Assembly (NCBI RefSeq): GCF_016920785.2
Contig: NW_024609839.1
Coordinates: 17,795,085 to 17,859,084 of the forward strand
Length of the DNA: 64,000 nt
Direction: 5' to 3'
DNA from: Ixodes scapularis
Lineage: Eukaryota > Arthropoda > Arachnida > Ixodida > Ixodidae
Position numbers and translations under genes: made by a program. A model generated the notes under the pieces. It was not told where the DNA came from. It saw only the letters and a list, made by a program, of their open reading frames with translations, and ran no database searches. Of this stretch, positions 11,243 to 22,066 are shown one piece after another; within the stretch, counting starts at the first letter, position 1, and each line of letters starts with the position of its first letter.

Positions 11243-11561
11243 TACTGAAAAAAAATTATATGAATTAATTTCTGATATGTTTACTGGACACATTCATATC
11301 AGTTGGCATATGTTGCATATCAGTTCTTATATGTCGCATATTAGTTTTTGGGTATTTCTTATCAGTTCTTATATCGCATATCAGTTTTTAAGTATTTCAT
11401 ATCAGTTTCATATATAGCGTATCAGTTTTTGGGTATTTCATATCAGTTCTTATATCGCATATCAGTTTTCGGATATTTCATATCAGTTTCATATGTCGCA
11501 TATCAGTTTTTGGATATTTCATATCAGTTCTTATATAGATTCATATACTTTTTTTCAGTAG
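11243..11561. mobile_element. MITE with internal CATATCAGTT array
   Basis: The terminal inverted repeats are TACTGAAAAAAAATTATATG and, reversed, CTACTGAAAAAAAGTATATG. Between about 11290 and 11535 the sequence CATATCAGTT recurs many times, in a higher-order unit that also contains TTGGGTATTT and CTTATATCG. It is non-coding. The target duplication is not resolved. Confidence 0.7.
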
Positions 11562-12435
11562 GGACTCTATCTCAGAAATGTCAGTAAAAACAAAGGCACA
11601 GGCGCGTGAGCCTAGCTCAGCAAAACGCTTTTGTTTGTACGAGAATTCGTGCATAGGAGGCACTTTCCAAGGTCACGCGCTCGTGCCCATGCCTTTGTCT
11701 GCACTGCTGATGTTTGTGCAGATCGAGTATCGGTGAAAGTTTCCTCTGGGCCGGCTCGCTAGAACGGAGTCTAAGCTGAGACTGGCTAAACGAAAACAGT
11801 GCAAAGGGTGGGGCGCGCTAACATCTTGGTCTTGAGAGGCGAAATCCGACTCGGCTCGTGCGCTGGCTTTGGTAGTGCTTCCTTTCTCCGTCTCAGCTGA
11901 GGCGCCGTTTCTAGCCAGTCGGCCCTGGTTTGGAGCGCACGTTCGTTTATTCTACACTTGCATATTGGCGTGACAAAAACCTCACATGCCCAAAGTTTTC
12001 ACTCACCGAGAGCTAAACCTTATCGCTCTATACTCCGTTTCACCTTATTTTGTACCGCAGCGAAGGCTAGAAGCGCGAGTTCATAGCCTTGGCAGCTGCC
12101 CTTAGAGCACGAGAGCTTGTGCCGCCGAGATGTGCCCTACATTCTTGGACCATGAAGGCAATTTATTTTTTTTTTAACAAAGAAGGTGTTTTCGGAAGCA
12201 TTGGGATCCTGGCATGCCACACAATTGTTTCTAGAACGTTGTGACTTTTATTTCTGTACCTGCAAATAAATTTGCGAAACCGAAACAAACATACAGATTT
12301 CTTCCCTTTTTCGCCTCTGTAAAGAGAAGTGACGTCAGGGAGCACTGTCGGCGTCGGTAGGATTTAGTGCACACTCAGTGTGGTTCCCGTGGTTCGCTCT
12401 AGTGCACGGCGGTCTGTGAAGAAAGCCTGGAAGAA
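11562..12435. other. no recognisable gene
   Basis: CpG content rises toward 12350-12435, where a promoter for the frame starting at 12436 could lie. No TATA box is clear. Confidence 0.4.
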
Positions 12436-12600
12436 ATGGACGACAACGCCGCGCTCGCAAACGAGTTTGAGCTCCCGTTCAGCGACCTCACGCCGACTGA
12501 ACGGGAGATGCTGCTAAGGACGCAGAACTCTGAATTGGCGACCGATGCAGCAATGCTGCGCATTGCTGCATCGGTCGGCAGTTTATGCAAACTAACGTCG
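12436..12600 (+). CDS. possible coding first exon, unrecognised
   Basis: An ATG at 12436 in a good context (GAAATGG) opens a frame beginning MDDNAALANEFELPFSDL, followed by TPTEREMLLRTQNSELA. Its first 35 codons look coding: acidic and leucine-rich with little repetition. It then runs into a hairpin at 12539-12577 made of sequence shared with the opposite-strand THAP frame. No donor fixes the end, so the end given is approximate. No family is recognised. It may be a host exon or part of a THAP-associated transposon. Confidence 0.3.
12539..12577. repeat. hairpin, 17-bp arms
   Basis: CGACCGATGCAGCAATG, a 5-base spacer, then its exact reverse complement. It joins the plus-strand frame to the minus-strand THAP frame and looks like a local inverted duplication. 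Confidence 0.95.
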
Positions 12601-12665
12601 CCCGATCGACCGCACGTCTTTAGCCGACCTTTCGCGCAACCTACTACTGCACATAAACGCGGCAT
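12571..12665 (-). pseudogene. N-terminal half of a THAP domain
   Basis: A minus-strand ATG at 12665 begins MPRLCAVVGCAKGRLKTCGR and is followed by SGDVSLHKLPT. This is the start of the C2CH THAP zinc-binding module: an MP start, the first cysteine pair, then an aromatic-or-leucine plus HK/HRFP-like motif. The second half (the AVPTIF region and the C-x2-H pair) is absent because the frame enters the hairpin. THAP domains occur in P-element-type transposases and host regulators. This piece is probably a broken exon. Confidence 0.55.
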
Positions 12666-14590
12666 GATCGGTGAGACACCAGTTCGCAAAGCGAACACGA
12701 GACGACGCACGAAACCAAAACCAAAAGTCCGCCGCCCCCGGCGCTCGTACCTCTTTTTCTTTTTTTTGTCCAGGGTTGCTCGATGCTTGTTACGCGCCCG
12801 AGGTAGCAGTGCGAGATGCGTTCAACCAGTGACAAACGGAGGGATCGCTTCAGATTACGCTTTTATACACGGTATGAAACCTATTAAATCCCAACTACAA
12901 CTTCAAAATATTATCCAACGTTCAAATAAACTTTTTTTCATCACATCTCACCACCGAAATTGAAACCAAGAGCGCGTCTATCGTTTGAACCAATCGCCAG
13001 ACGAGGAGCCCGTCGTCGTCACGCTTCGGCGCACTTTAGTTCACCTTTCTGCCGCCGCCTCGGTGGGGTCTCAGGCATCGTTCCCGGCGCTATTATTACC
13101 GCGCCTGCTGGCTCGATTGGTGCGGCACCCAAACTTCTCTTCGGGCTAGAACATGGTCAAAAGTATCTGAGACGTGCCTGACATCCATTTCAATCGTCGA
13201 ATAAAACTTCGAAACTGCCTTCATGGTCCCTTTAATCTAGGGCCGGCCAAAGTCACGGCCATAGCCGTGACGTTCAAAGTTTTTAGGACTTAGCCGCGAA
13301 CTGATCCGGCCCCGTCAAAATAGCCGTGTACAACTTCACGGCTGAAGTTGGCCCCTCCCCTCTTTGATGGTGCAAATCGGCTCCATAGGCGGCCCGGTAA
13401 TTTTTGGCGGCCCGTTTGTGCAGGGCCGGCAAAAACGGGCCGGCTACGTGCGTAATAGAGGGACAAAACGCTGTGCTCTCTGCTGGATGGCGGCAGTTGC
13501 GGCCGCCCAGCGTGCCCCGCGGACGAAGACCGCGGGCACGCATGCGCATAACGATCATTTCACTTATCGGTGTGATGGCAGTGCAGGAACGACGAATTTT
13601 TAACCTCCGAGGTACGATTCTAATCAGCGGCATCTTCAGGCGGCATTAGGTTTCTTATCACGGTGATTCGAGGTTATGTTAGAATGTGCGCCAAAGCCGC
13701 GGGACAGTAAGTTAGGCCTTCAGAGTGCATACGTCGAAGGATATCAAAGGAATTCGACGTGGGCGGTGCTACCACGAGGGAACTTGTGAATGCGATGGCT
13801 TCACACGGCCCGCAGATCTGGCGGCACCTCCACCCCTTCCGGGCCAACTTGGCTGGTGCTATTACTCCGTGCCCAGCCCTCTTCAGCACAACCGACTGGA
13901 TAATTATGTAGCTAACTGGCTAATAACGGAATAGAGTCAAGTGTTGAAAGAATTTCTAACTTTTGTTCTCGCCAACAGACGACGTCCTGGACCCTCTGCT
14001 GGATGATAAAGGTATATATACACAATATTTTTATATTCTTTGGAATCGCTTGGAATCGCCTTTTTTCATATTATTCGGATACCGGCTGCCGTCGCCGGAG
14101 GAAAGCAGAAATCAGGTTTACTTCATTTCACCTTAGCATGGACTTAACCACAACGGCAGCAAGCTAGTACTTTTTCGCGTTTGAAACCGGCTCGGCTGCG
14201 CACAAGCATTCGTGAAGGGTGACAATTTTCAAAGTTACCGGGTCACAGTCGCAGCCCTTACGGTTAGCCAATCTTAAGGTGAGGCAAAGAAGGCTAGCCG
14301 GCTATTCCTGAAGGGTAGCAACCAGCGTTTTATAGCGACAAGGTGTAAATAGGTTATAGGGGGTAATTTTCTCTCGGCGAAGTGTCCGCCGATATAGAGC
14401 ACGGCGTATACGGCGCACTCGGCAGCTTGCCGTCCGAGGTATATAGTCGCGCCTCTCGGCCGGCATCGACGATCGCGTTGAGCAAAGGAGGACGGCCAAA
14501 CAAGGAACATTTATACTAAAATTTATAATGAATGTAACATCTTGATTACTATACTAAATTTGTCCTTGTGTGTGCATCATCCTTTGCTCA
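12666..14590. other. no firm gene; GC-rich inverted segments
   Basis: Around 13225-13450 short GGGCCGGC- and CACGGCTAT-type segments recur in both orientations, related in style to 21871-22066. The rest shows no recognisable coding frame. Confidence 0.4.
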
Positions 14591-15055
14591 CGCGACCGTC
14601 GACGTCGGCCGCAACGTTATTTCCGTTTGAATGAGCCTTGAGGGGAGACTCGCGTCCCTGCGCCAGACGTCAAAGCGTGGCATGTGAGTCTCCGCCCACC
14701 ACGTCGCAGCCTACGAAACACCGTTGTACGAAGTACCTGTGTGCGGCTGCTAATTACAAAACTTAACCCGTACACGCCGCTTCACGGCGTCCAGCCGGCA
14801 GCACAAGCCCCGCTGTCCCCGATTGCACCTCCGGAAAGGGAGTCCCATACCATGTAGTTCTGCAAAATGTCAACATTCGGTTTTTTTTTTTGTGTTATTT
14901 ATAAAAAAGAAATGTCATAAATATCGCCAAATGCTGAAGAACAAAAAAAAATGTTAAAAAAAAAAAAAAAAACAGTACGTTACAGTGGAATTGAACCGCC
15001 ACTGCTGCGGAAACTGGAAACCATTCGTTTTAGACGAGTTCCGCGTCAAAATATT
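14591..15055. mobile_element. truncated second copy of the tRNA-carrying repeat
   Basis: From about 14750 the sequence follows 40970-41240 closely. Shared blocks are ACGCCGCTTCACGGCGTCCA (one base different), CACCTCCGGAAAGGGAGTCC and ATATCGCCAAATGC, then an A-rich stretch and a decayed tRNA-like segment (GGAATTGAACC near 14977). The long terminal inverted repeats of the copy at 40803-41374 are not seen here. Confidence 0.7.
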
Positions 15056-15098
15056 AAATGGGCTATGCAACAATATGTTTTACTCGCTAAATAATGTA

Positions 15099-15651
15099 CA
15101 GTCGGGAGCAAAAGTTTGCGGGGCACGGCAGCGCGTGCCGAAATGCATCGCCGCGCCGTGCAACGGCACGCCGCCGCATTAAAAAGCCGCGCTTTGCGCA
15201 TGCGCGCCCTTCGTGCTGGCAGTCATGTCTCGTTCGCTCGTTTCTGTCCGACTCACTACTGATAACCGGACTCGGCGCCAGGGGCGCAAGTTGCCGTTTC
15301 CCTGGCTGTCATGCCTCGCGTCTGCTTCAGCTGCCTCAGCAGCCGCACTGGTGACAAAGCGCCTGGTTACCCCACCCCGCGAGCTCCGTCACAAAGCGCG
15401 GCGGCTGAGGCAGCTGACCGCAGCGAAGACGCGCAGCATGACCGCCAGCGAAGCGCTATCTCGCGCCCCTGGCGCCGACTCCTGTTATCAGGAGTGCGTC
15501 GGAAAGAAACGAGCGAAAGAGACATGATAGCGTGTACGAAAGTTGCGCACGCGCAAAGCGCGTCTCCTTAATGCGGCGGCGCGCCGTCGGACGGCGCGCC
15601 GATGCATTTCGGCACGTGCTCCCGTGCCCCGCAAACTTTTGCTCCCGACTG
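15099..15651. mobile_element. TA-flanked fold-back MITE (Tc1/mariner-type)
   Basis: Both ends read CAGTCGGGAGCAAAAGTTTG inward and are flanked by TA (15097-15098 and 15652-15653). Homology between the two arms runs for roughly 200 bp, including matching CTCGTTCGCTCGTTTCT-like blocks and a GGCGCCAGGGGCGC block. The whole 553 bp is thus close to one long hairpin. There is no transposase. The TA duplication and CAGT start are typical of Tc1/mariner-mobilised elements. Confidence 0.85.
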
Positions 15652-16547
15652 TACATGAAAAGAATCCTCGAGGTTGAAAATGAATAAAAATCGCGTTAGC
15701 TTTCATCTCAACGCAATTACAGCTGCTGAGAAAAATAGAGAAGAACTTGCAGATTTAGCCCTTAACTCACAACCCAATCAAATGGTTACGTGATCCGGAG
15801 CCACGCTTTTACGCCGCCAGGGTTTATCGTGGCCACGCACTAGGTTTACCAATGCAGATAGCAAGCGCTCTGCTGCGGGCATTGTTGAAGCTCGGCAATA
15901 TTTGCAAGAGTAGTGATTGGGCACGAGTGCTAACACAAATTACTACAGAGGTTTTGTTCTCAAGGCCGAGCCGTTCGATGACGCACTGCTTGTACCCCAT
16001 GCACGAGCAGTGCTTGGCTGACCTGTATGGGGGATATCCTCAATTGCTCCTCTACACACCATTTGCGGGGCAGTAAAAGATACAGGCACATGATCGTGGC
16101 TTTGAGACAGGCTTCTGTGGAACGAGTGCACGCTCTAGAAAGACACGTTTCAAGGCAAGGAGCGCGAGCTAGCTCGATCCTGTAGTCCTCACTGCACTGG
16201 CATCTGAAGGGTGAACGAGGTAACCCTGCGACTATTTCACCCTTTGGCCCTGGGCTACCTCGCCAAGGTCTGCGAAAGCCAGAATATAAATCGTCCGCTT
16301 TCAGTCTCGAGAATTCACAAAAAGAACGAAACTTGTGGCTCAGTGCGTTACGCACAAGCATCCTTGTGTCACACTTGTGTCAGTACGCTTGCGCAAAAAC
16401 TGAAATGCGTTGCATAGCCCCTTTAAAAACATTGGCTCGAACAAATAGCCTAAGACCTTAGTCACATCTTAGCTTCATGTACACGCATGAAGTGTTCTTG
16501 TGCCACTCCCAGCCACGCAATAAATGCAAGTGCTTTATTAATTGCAG
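15652..16547. other. no recognisable gene; upstream of the four-exon gene
   Basis: Missing 5' exons of the gene at 16548-20517 could lie here, but no frame with a donor of the right phase was convincing. Confidence 0.35.
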
Positions 16548-16692
16548 CAAATGGCAGTTGATTCAGGAGACAGGACATACAGCCCGCCGTTGGACGTACC
16601 ATAAGCTTGGTCTGGCGCTTGCTGAAGCAAACCCAGACATGCTGTGGGACAGGCCCGTGGAAAACTTGAAGAGGGCCACAATGTCTCCCAAG
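16548..16692 (+). CDS. internal exon (a) of an unrecognised four-exon gene
   Basis: The acceptor TTTATTAATTGCAG and the donor AAG/GTAAAT bound 145 nt, one completing base plus 48 codons. The reading begins KWQLIQETGHTARRWTYHKL and ends ENLKRATMSPK. The composition is clearly coding (Trp, Arg and Leu rich, no low complexity). The exon ends in phase 0, which matches the next exon. The upstream part of the gene, including the start codon, was not found. No domain is recognised. An alternative acceptor at ATTCAG (near 16566) would shorten the exon in the same frame. Confidence 0.55.
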
Positions 16693-16784
16693 GTAAATCT
16701 TTGAATGTTTACACCCTACGGGAGCCTACGTATCCGACATATATGCCGCAATATTTACACGATTTATGCCCCTCTTCTTGAAAG

Positions 16785-16943
16785 GCCTTATTTCTTTCAA
16801 GATTGGCTGAGGCACGGCGACACCAACAGTGGAGGCAAACAAAAAACTCAAAAACAGAACCTGCCCCTTCAAACTTAGAGACAAGTTCAGCAGCGACGTG
16901 TGCCACAAACATTGATATCAACATCGCAGAACAAGAGCTGCAG
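16785..16943 (+). CDS. internal exon (b) of the unrecognised four-exon gene
   Basis: The acceptor CCTCTTCTTGAAAG and the strong donor CAG/GTAAGT bound 159 nt (53 codons), phase 0 at both ends. The translation starts ALFLSRLAEARRHQQWRQTK, then a Ser/Thr/Pro-rich linker, ending NIDINIAEQELQ. A basic helical start followed by a polar linker suggests a protein interaction or nucleic-acid-binding region, but no family is recognised. The intron before it is only 92 nt. The intron after it carries a transposable element at 17299-18190. Confidence 0.6.
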
Positions 16944-17298
16944 GTAAGTTTTTACAAGTATCTCGTCTGAGCTAAAGAACGTTTACAATTTATGACATTA
17001 TGACTTGCAAACTGTTGCAACTTTTCTTGGACCATCTGGCCCGTTTAACTTGGAGAGGACGCGTTTCCTGTTGGCAGCAACAGCAAGTGGGAGGAAAAGG
17101 GAGCCTATATTGGCACCTACCGAGTTACTTTCTCAACGAAGATGTGGTTTGTATTGAATTGATATTGCTTTCTTCACCAACTGTGTTATATCAATATAGG
17201 GAAACAAATTATCCTTCTGAAATTTAGGTGATAGCTGAAAAACATGTTTATTTGAAAATGCCTTCTCCTAATTGGTGGCTGCTCTACTGCTGTGTGTA

Positions 17299-18190
17299 CC
17301 GGGTGTTTCAGCGAAGATTTCCAAAAATTACTAAAAATGGGGTGATCTCGAAAGAAAGCAACACTTCTCGTGAACAAACTTCCAGCCATGGTGGCCGTAC
17401 GGTCACAAAGACCTGCGAATTAGCAGATTAATTAACTAAAATTTATTAACTTTTTTAATTAGTGAACTTTGGTGGCCAGTGCCAATGGGAAGTTTGTTGC
17501 TTCGGACAAAACAATCTAATATTTGAAGTAAGGATGAAAACACAGGCGAGCTGGTGGATAACTTCCGGTACAAACCCGAAACAAAGAACGCTAGAAAAAA
17601 AGAAACTGACACAGCACACAAGGTTTTCAGACCTCGTGTATTGTGTCCGTTTTTTGTTTATTTATTTTGTTGTTGTTTTTTTGTTTTGGGTTTGAAATGG
17701 AAATCTAATATCTCTTTCTAAGACGTTGAACATGTCTTCCTAAGCCATATAAGACGGTGGTGTGTATGTCCCCTTTTTGCTTCTTGTGTCTCAAGGTTTT
17801 TAATTATGATTGTGCACCAGCTCGCCTCGTTGTGAATCTTATTTCAATCGTGCTAAACCCTGCAGCGCGAGAAAATCTCAAGTCTGTACTGCAGAGAAGC
17901 CGATACGCAGCGCGGGCAATCCCGGGCAAAAGAAACTTCCGCTGGTGGCGTGGGGAAACGGCGATAAGCTGCGCGCAGTTTAAACAGCTCGCGTTAGTTT
18001 GCTGTGCCGAGCTCGGCCAGTGGCATGCACTTGCTTTTGCCTCGTCACAGTTATCAAATCGGCGATCAGATCGCTGGCAGTGGCTGTTCATCACTTGTGC
18101 TAAGCGACAAGCCAAACTGAGTTATTCTCATTTTTTTCACAACTACCCTATTTTTTTGTTATTTTTGGATATGTTCGCTGAAACACCCGG
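17299..18190. mobile_element. 892-bp TIR element (CCGGGTGTTTCAGCGAA ends) in an intron
   Basis: The left end CCGGGTGTTTCAGCGAA and its exact complement at the right end bound the element. The interior is GC-rich near 17860-18080 and encodes no recognisable transposase. A target duplication is not evident. It lies in the intron between exons (b) and (c), so splicing would remove it. Confidence 0.75.
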
Positions 18191-18641
18191 AATATTTAGA
18201 CAACAAGAAATGCTGTCAATGCTCCAAGGGGTAACAGGTCTCTACGCTATAGATGAGAAATTTAGCTAGTACAGTACGACTCTCCGCCTGGGATATTTTT
18301 ACGTGCAAAATGCACTAATGATACACTTAGTCTCACGCCGGTACGATGCTCATCCAGATCGAAACAGAACAATTGTGAGCGTTGAATGGTGACTGCAATG
18401 ACTGAAGTAACATCATTAACTTGTGAGCCAATGATTGTACTTTCCCCTGTCTATCTGGAAATGGCAAGGTACAAAGGAAAAAAGAGGATCTATAGCTTAT
18501 TTCTACCGACTAAAATTTACTCAGTTACTTGTTAGCAGTATATGCCTGATGAGTGCTTAGAAGATTGATCTCAATGGTGTGGGGGTTTTGTTCAATATGC
18601 ATAAATTAATGCAAGTAGTTTTGTTTCCCTTTGCATTCCAG

Positions 18642-18809
18642 TTGACTTTCGAGGTGCATCACCGGTTCAATGAGAGCATCGATGTTATCGTGGAAAGGCT
18701 AGACAAAGCCAAGGGCCTGATCGGACAGATTATTGAACCAGAAGTGGGGTTCGTTGAAATTGACCGCTATATCAGAAGCAGACTTTTAAAATTTCCTCTG
18801 ATCACTCAG
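18642..18809 (+). CDS. internal exon (c) of the unrecognised four-exon gene
   Basis: The acceptor CCCTTTGCATTCCAG and donor CAG/GTGGGT bound 168 nt (56 codons), phase 0 at both ends. The translation starts LTFEVHHRFNESIDVIVERL and continues with DKAKGLIGQIIEPEVGFVEI. Acidic and aliphatic residues alternate as in an amphipathic helix or short coiled coil. Phase, acceptor and codon use make this the most convincing host-type exon in the window. No named family is recognised. Confidence 0.65.
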
Positions 18810-19120
18810 GTGGGTATTTGACTGTTGCTGTAGGCTTGTTTGGTCTTTCAAAGTATTAATTGACCACTTCGAATTATGTCGCAATCAATTTATGCTCGGT
18901 TTCGAAAACATCCTCAGAAGTTACCCAGCCCTTTTATGGCGTGTCAGTTAGCTTCATAACCTCTAAAACGACCGCCTGTTGCACATCCACCATTGCGCAA
19001 CCGACTGCTGGACAACCAACCGGTGCATAACTTCCGTGAAAAACCAGCTGTTGCACACCCACTTGTATGGCGGTGCATATACAGGATGTTTTCTAAAGTC
19101 TAGAGATTTTTCTGAAAGAA

Positions 19121-19645
19121 AGCCATGAAAGTTGCATAATTGCGGTTTGGGCAAGTTAGTTATATGGCCAGGCGGACATTAGGTTCAAATGTGCAACTGA
19201 AACCAACGAATAAAGGACAACTTTATTTACTAATCAACTTTAAAAGTATAAAAGAAAAAGGCAGGGTTGATATTAGAAAGTCGTTGGGCACCATTGAAAA
19301 TCACGAAATCATTCATTAAATATAACGGGTATAAAGCAGTTTATGCCGTCCTGAAAAACCTCCAACTTAGACGCGAATCACATTAACGGAATCTTCTCGG
19401 CCGCCGCGCTCCTTGGAAAGGAATTTGCGCCATTTAAAAGTAGACGATTTGATGGTTTTCGATGATGACCAACAACTTTCTAATAACGATCACTTTTTTT
19501 AAATATTAAAAAGTAAATGAGCGATTTTGAAATAATTATTCGGTTTTTAGCTGCATTCTTGAACTGAATGTCCACCTGGCCGTATAAACCCCCCCCCCCC
19601 CCCCCCGCACAAAACCGCAATTACGTAGCTTTTATGGCTTTCATA
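19121..19645. mobile_element. fold-back TIR element in an intron
   Basis: The arms at about 19121-19190 and 19561-19645 are inverted copies, sharing AATTGCGGTTT, TATRCGGCCAGG-type and GGACATT blocks. A poly-C run at 19589-19606 interrupts the right arm. It lies in the intron between exon (c) and the terminal exon and has no coding content. Confidence 0.65.
19589..19606. repeat. poly-C tract
   Basis: A run of 18 C residues inside the right arm of the fold-back element. Confidence 0.95.
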
Positions 19646-20466
19646 CGCTTTGTACATATTGGCTTCCCGTCACCCTTGTGAAAACAATCTACTGAAATGC
19701 ATTATCAATTCTATCCATTTGAACTACAATGGGTTTAGCCAGAAGAACTTGAGTTTTTAATCTCGATTCCTGGCATGATACTGTAGTTGATATTTTTTTA
19801 TTATTAGGGGCACCGGGCTCCCCCTCTGTTTTCAGTTTTTAATGGAAAATCGCATATTTAGTGGGCACCTTTATATAGGCATTTAGATTTTCGATGGTAG
19901 TAAAGAGAATCTAAATTAGAACTAAACTAACGTTTGAGGTCGAATGGAAGCTTGGGAATAACTAAAAATTTCCGGATTTTTCTCATAAGGCAATTATTAC
20001 CGGCCTAGGATATTCCTCAATTTGTTCTTAAACATATCCTAGTATAAAAGTATTTAACTGGAGTACTACTTGAGAAAATTTCGACTACCTAAAAAGATAT
20101 TCACCGTCGTTCATGGCGCGTGCTCCAATCACAAGCGGCTATACTGCAATAAGCTCTCGTATTTAAAAAAAAAAAAAAATTGGCGTTTGTCGCAAGTCTT
20201 TTTTTGTCGGATGATTTTAATTCTGCTTAAGCTGCTAGTCAAGATTGAGTGGAAATCAAACTGTGCTGTACAATGTGTATCGCGCTTAAATACATTGTAT
20301 TTTAGCTTGACAGACTTAGCACACTGATCCCATTAGAATTAACGTAAACGAAGTGAAATTTTGTGCTTTTAAAGCTATTTTCGTTGCTCCAGAGCTGGGG
20401 TCTCGAGCAGTTTAAAGCAAATATGTCATAGCCATTTTGATGAGTACCATTGCAACTTTTTTTCAG

Positions 20467-20517
20467 AGTGACATGGGGGCTTTACCGCCAACAGTCTCGC
20501 CAGGTCCCCACACATAG
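20467..20517 (+). CDS. terminal exon (d) of the unrecognised four-exon gene
   Basis: The acceptor GCAACTTTTTTTCAG is followed in phase 0 by 16 codons (SDMGALPPTVSPGPHT) and TAG. The phase matches the end of exon (c), so exons (a) to (d) join without a stop into a 173-residue C-terminal part of a protein. The short Pro-rich tail gives no functional clue. The exon is small and rests on phase and acceptor quality only. Confidence 0.5.
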   Translation, partial: SDMGALPPTVSPGPHT

Positions 20518-21870
20518 TTTGGATCAACAAACAAAGTCATTCTGTGTAGTCGGGACCCCACGGAAGTTATCAAGCTGAAGCCAACATGCACAATAGAGAG
20601 GGCACTTGTGCTGTGCATTCTAGTATACTATTTGAAAGATATGACTTATCTGAGTGGCTTTGCCCAAACCCTAGGTCTCGTGCAATGTCTGCTGAAAGGG
20701 GTGGCACCATTCGAACATGGGTGGATGACAAAAAAGATAATTGCTCTAGTCAGCAACATCTCATCAATGTGCCCCGGATGAGTTTCTTGGTGGCATGTTT
20801 TGTCTTTTCGTGACTGACTTATTTTTTTAGGGGAGGGTTTGTATTTTGAATGTCAGTTAGCATTCACAATTTGAATATGAAATATTTCAGCCTTCTGTTT
20901 GGTGGCAATTTTAGCTCCAATACTCATGTCTCTTGAAATGTTAATTAATTATTTTAGCAGGACGTATTCAAAATTAGCTTTTATTTGCTTTAAGCAAGAA
21001 CACAAAAATAAGGTATTCTTAGTTGCCTCTCTCACTCGGGACTGCAATGCAGTAGTATTTGAGTGTGCATCAATTTAGTCTCACTTGAGCGTAAATTCAT
21101 TTCTGCTAACTGAAATGCAAAACGTGGGCAGAGCATGCCGGACTCTCATATGTACACGATTTTTCGTAAGTGTTTACATAATATTTTTTGGGTTTACTAT
21201 GCAACAGGTATACCTTGAGAACTGTTTTATTTAAATTATTTTGATGTATAAAGCTGCTTCAATTTTCCTTTACCACGCCCCTCGCCGGCGCGACCCTCCA
21301 ATTGGCACTTTCATGTTTATCCGGATTATCTAATATGACCTAAACAAATCCTTTCAAATATTTGTTAATTTGTGATAGCGAGTTCAATGCACACAAATTT
21401 GCATATACTTTTCTATTTTATTGCTTGAATGTTACATTGATTACAAGAAAGCACCACCTGTATCTTGAGCCGTGCATCTAATTGAAACAAATAAATCGAT
21501 TTTGTACCTGCTGACCCACTGTTCTCTTAAATGATTAGAATCCATGGGCCTTGCCCTTGAAGCAATTCTTGTACATTTACTTTCCCCTAGAGCACTCGCG
21601 AAGTTAATCGCTAAAGTGTACAAATGGAGATTGATAATAATTTTCTAATATATTTTGCGACTCAAAAATAAAGTTGCGACGTGACAATGTGCATGACGCC
21701 TCACAAGAAGACGTCAGGCTCAGTGCCACATCACGGGCTTCATATTTACGGTAAAATGTTCCTGTACTCCTCATTCGCCTGGCTTTATTCGTAGATCACA
21801 GTCCTCGACACTCCGAGATGCTCTGCGGAAAAGTAGACGACGGGACATTTTTATAGCCAGCAGAAAACTG
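20518..21870. other. 3' flank, probable 3' UTR; no other gene
   Basis: AT-rich. An AATAAA signal at about 21666 could end the transcript of the four-exon gene. A nearer signal may be variant. No coding frame is recognised. Confidence 0.35.
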
Positions 21871-21958
21871 GCCGGCTGGAAGACGGGCCAGCTAGAAGAC
21901 GGGCCAGCTAGAAGACTGGCCAGCTAAAAAACGGGCCAGCTAAAAAAACGGGCCACCA
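21871..21958. repeat. 16-bp tandem repeat, about five units
   Basis: The unit is close to GGGCCAGCTAGAAGAC and changes progressively to GGGCCAGCTAAAAAAC. It adjoins a long hairpin. Confidence 0.85.
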
Positions 21959-21959
21959 A

Positions 21960-22066
21960 GATCCAACTTGTCGCGGCAAATCTTGGGGCCACCTAAAAAG
22001 GGACGGCAAACGGGCCGGCAATTTTAGGTGGCCCCAAAATTTGCCGTGACAAGTTGGATCTAATTG
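21960..22066. repeat. imperfect hairpin, about 38-bp arms
   Basis: ATCCAACTTGTCGCGGCAAA with the following TTGGGGCCACCTAAA pairs with TTTAGGTGGCCCCAA, TTTGCCG and TGACAAGTTGGAT across a GGGACGGCAAACGGGCCGGC loop. It looks like a small fold-back element. Confidence 0.85.

Noticed and set aside
11243..11561. CATATCAGTT array considered as a CRISPR-like array
   Set aside because: The repeats are short, variable in spacing and lack unique spacers. The genome is eukaryotic and the array lies between TIRs.
15099..15571. Several overlapping open frames rich in Arg, Ala and Ser around 15.1-15.6 kb
   Set aside because: They lie in a GC-rich fold-back MITE and appear on both strands because of its inverted arms.
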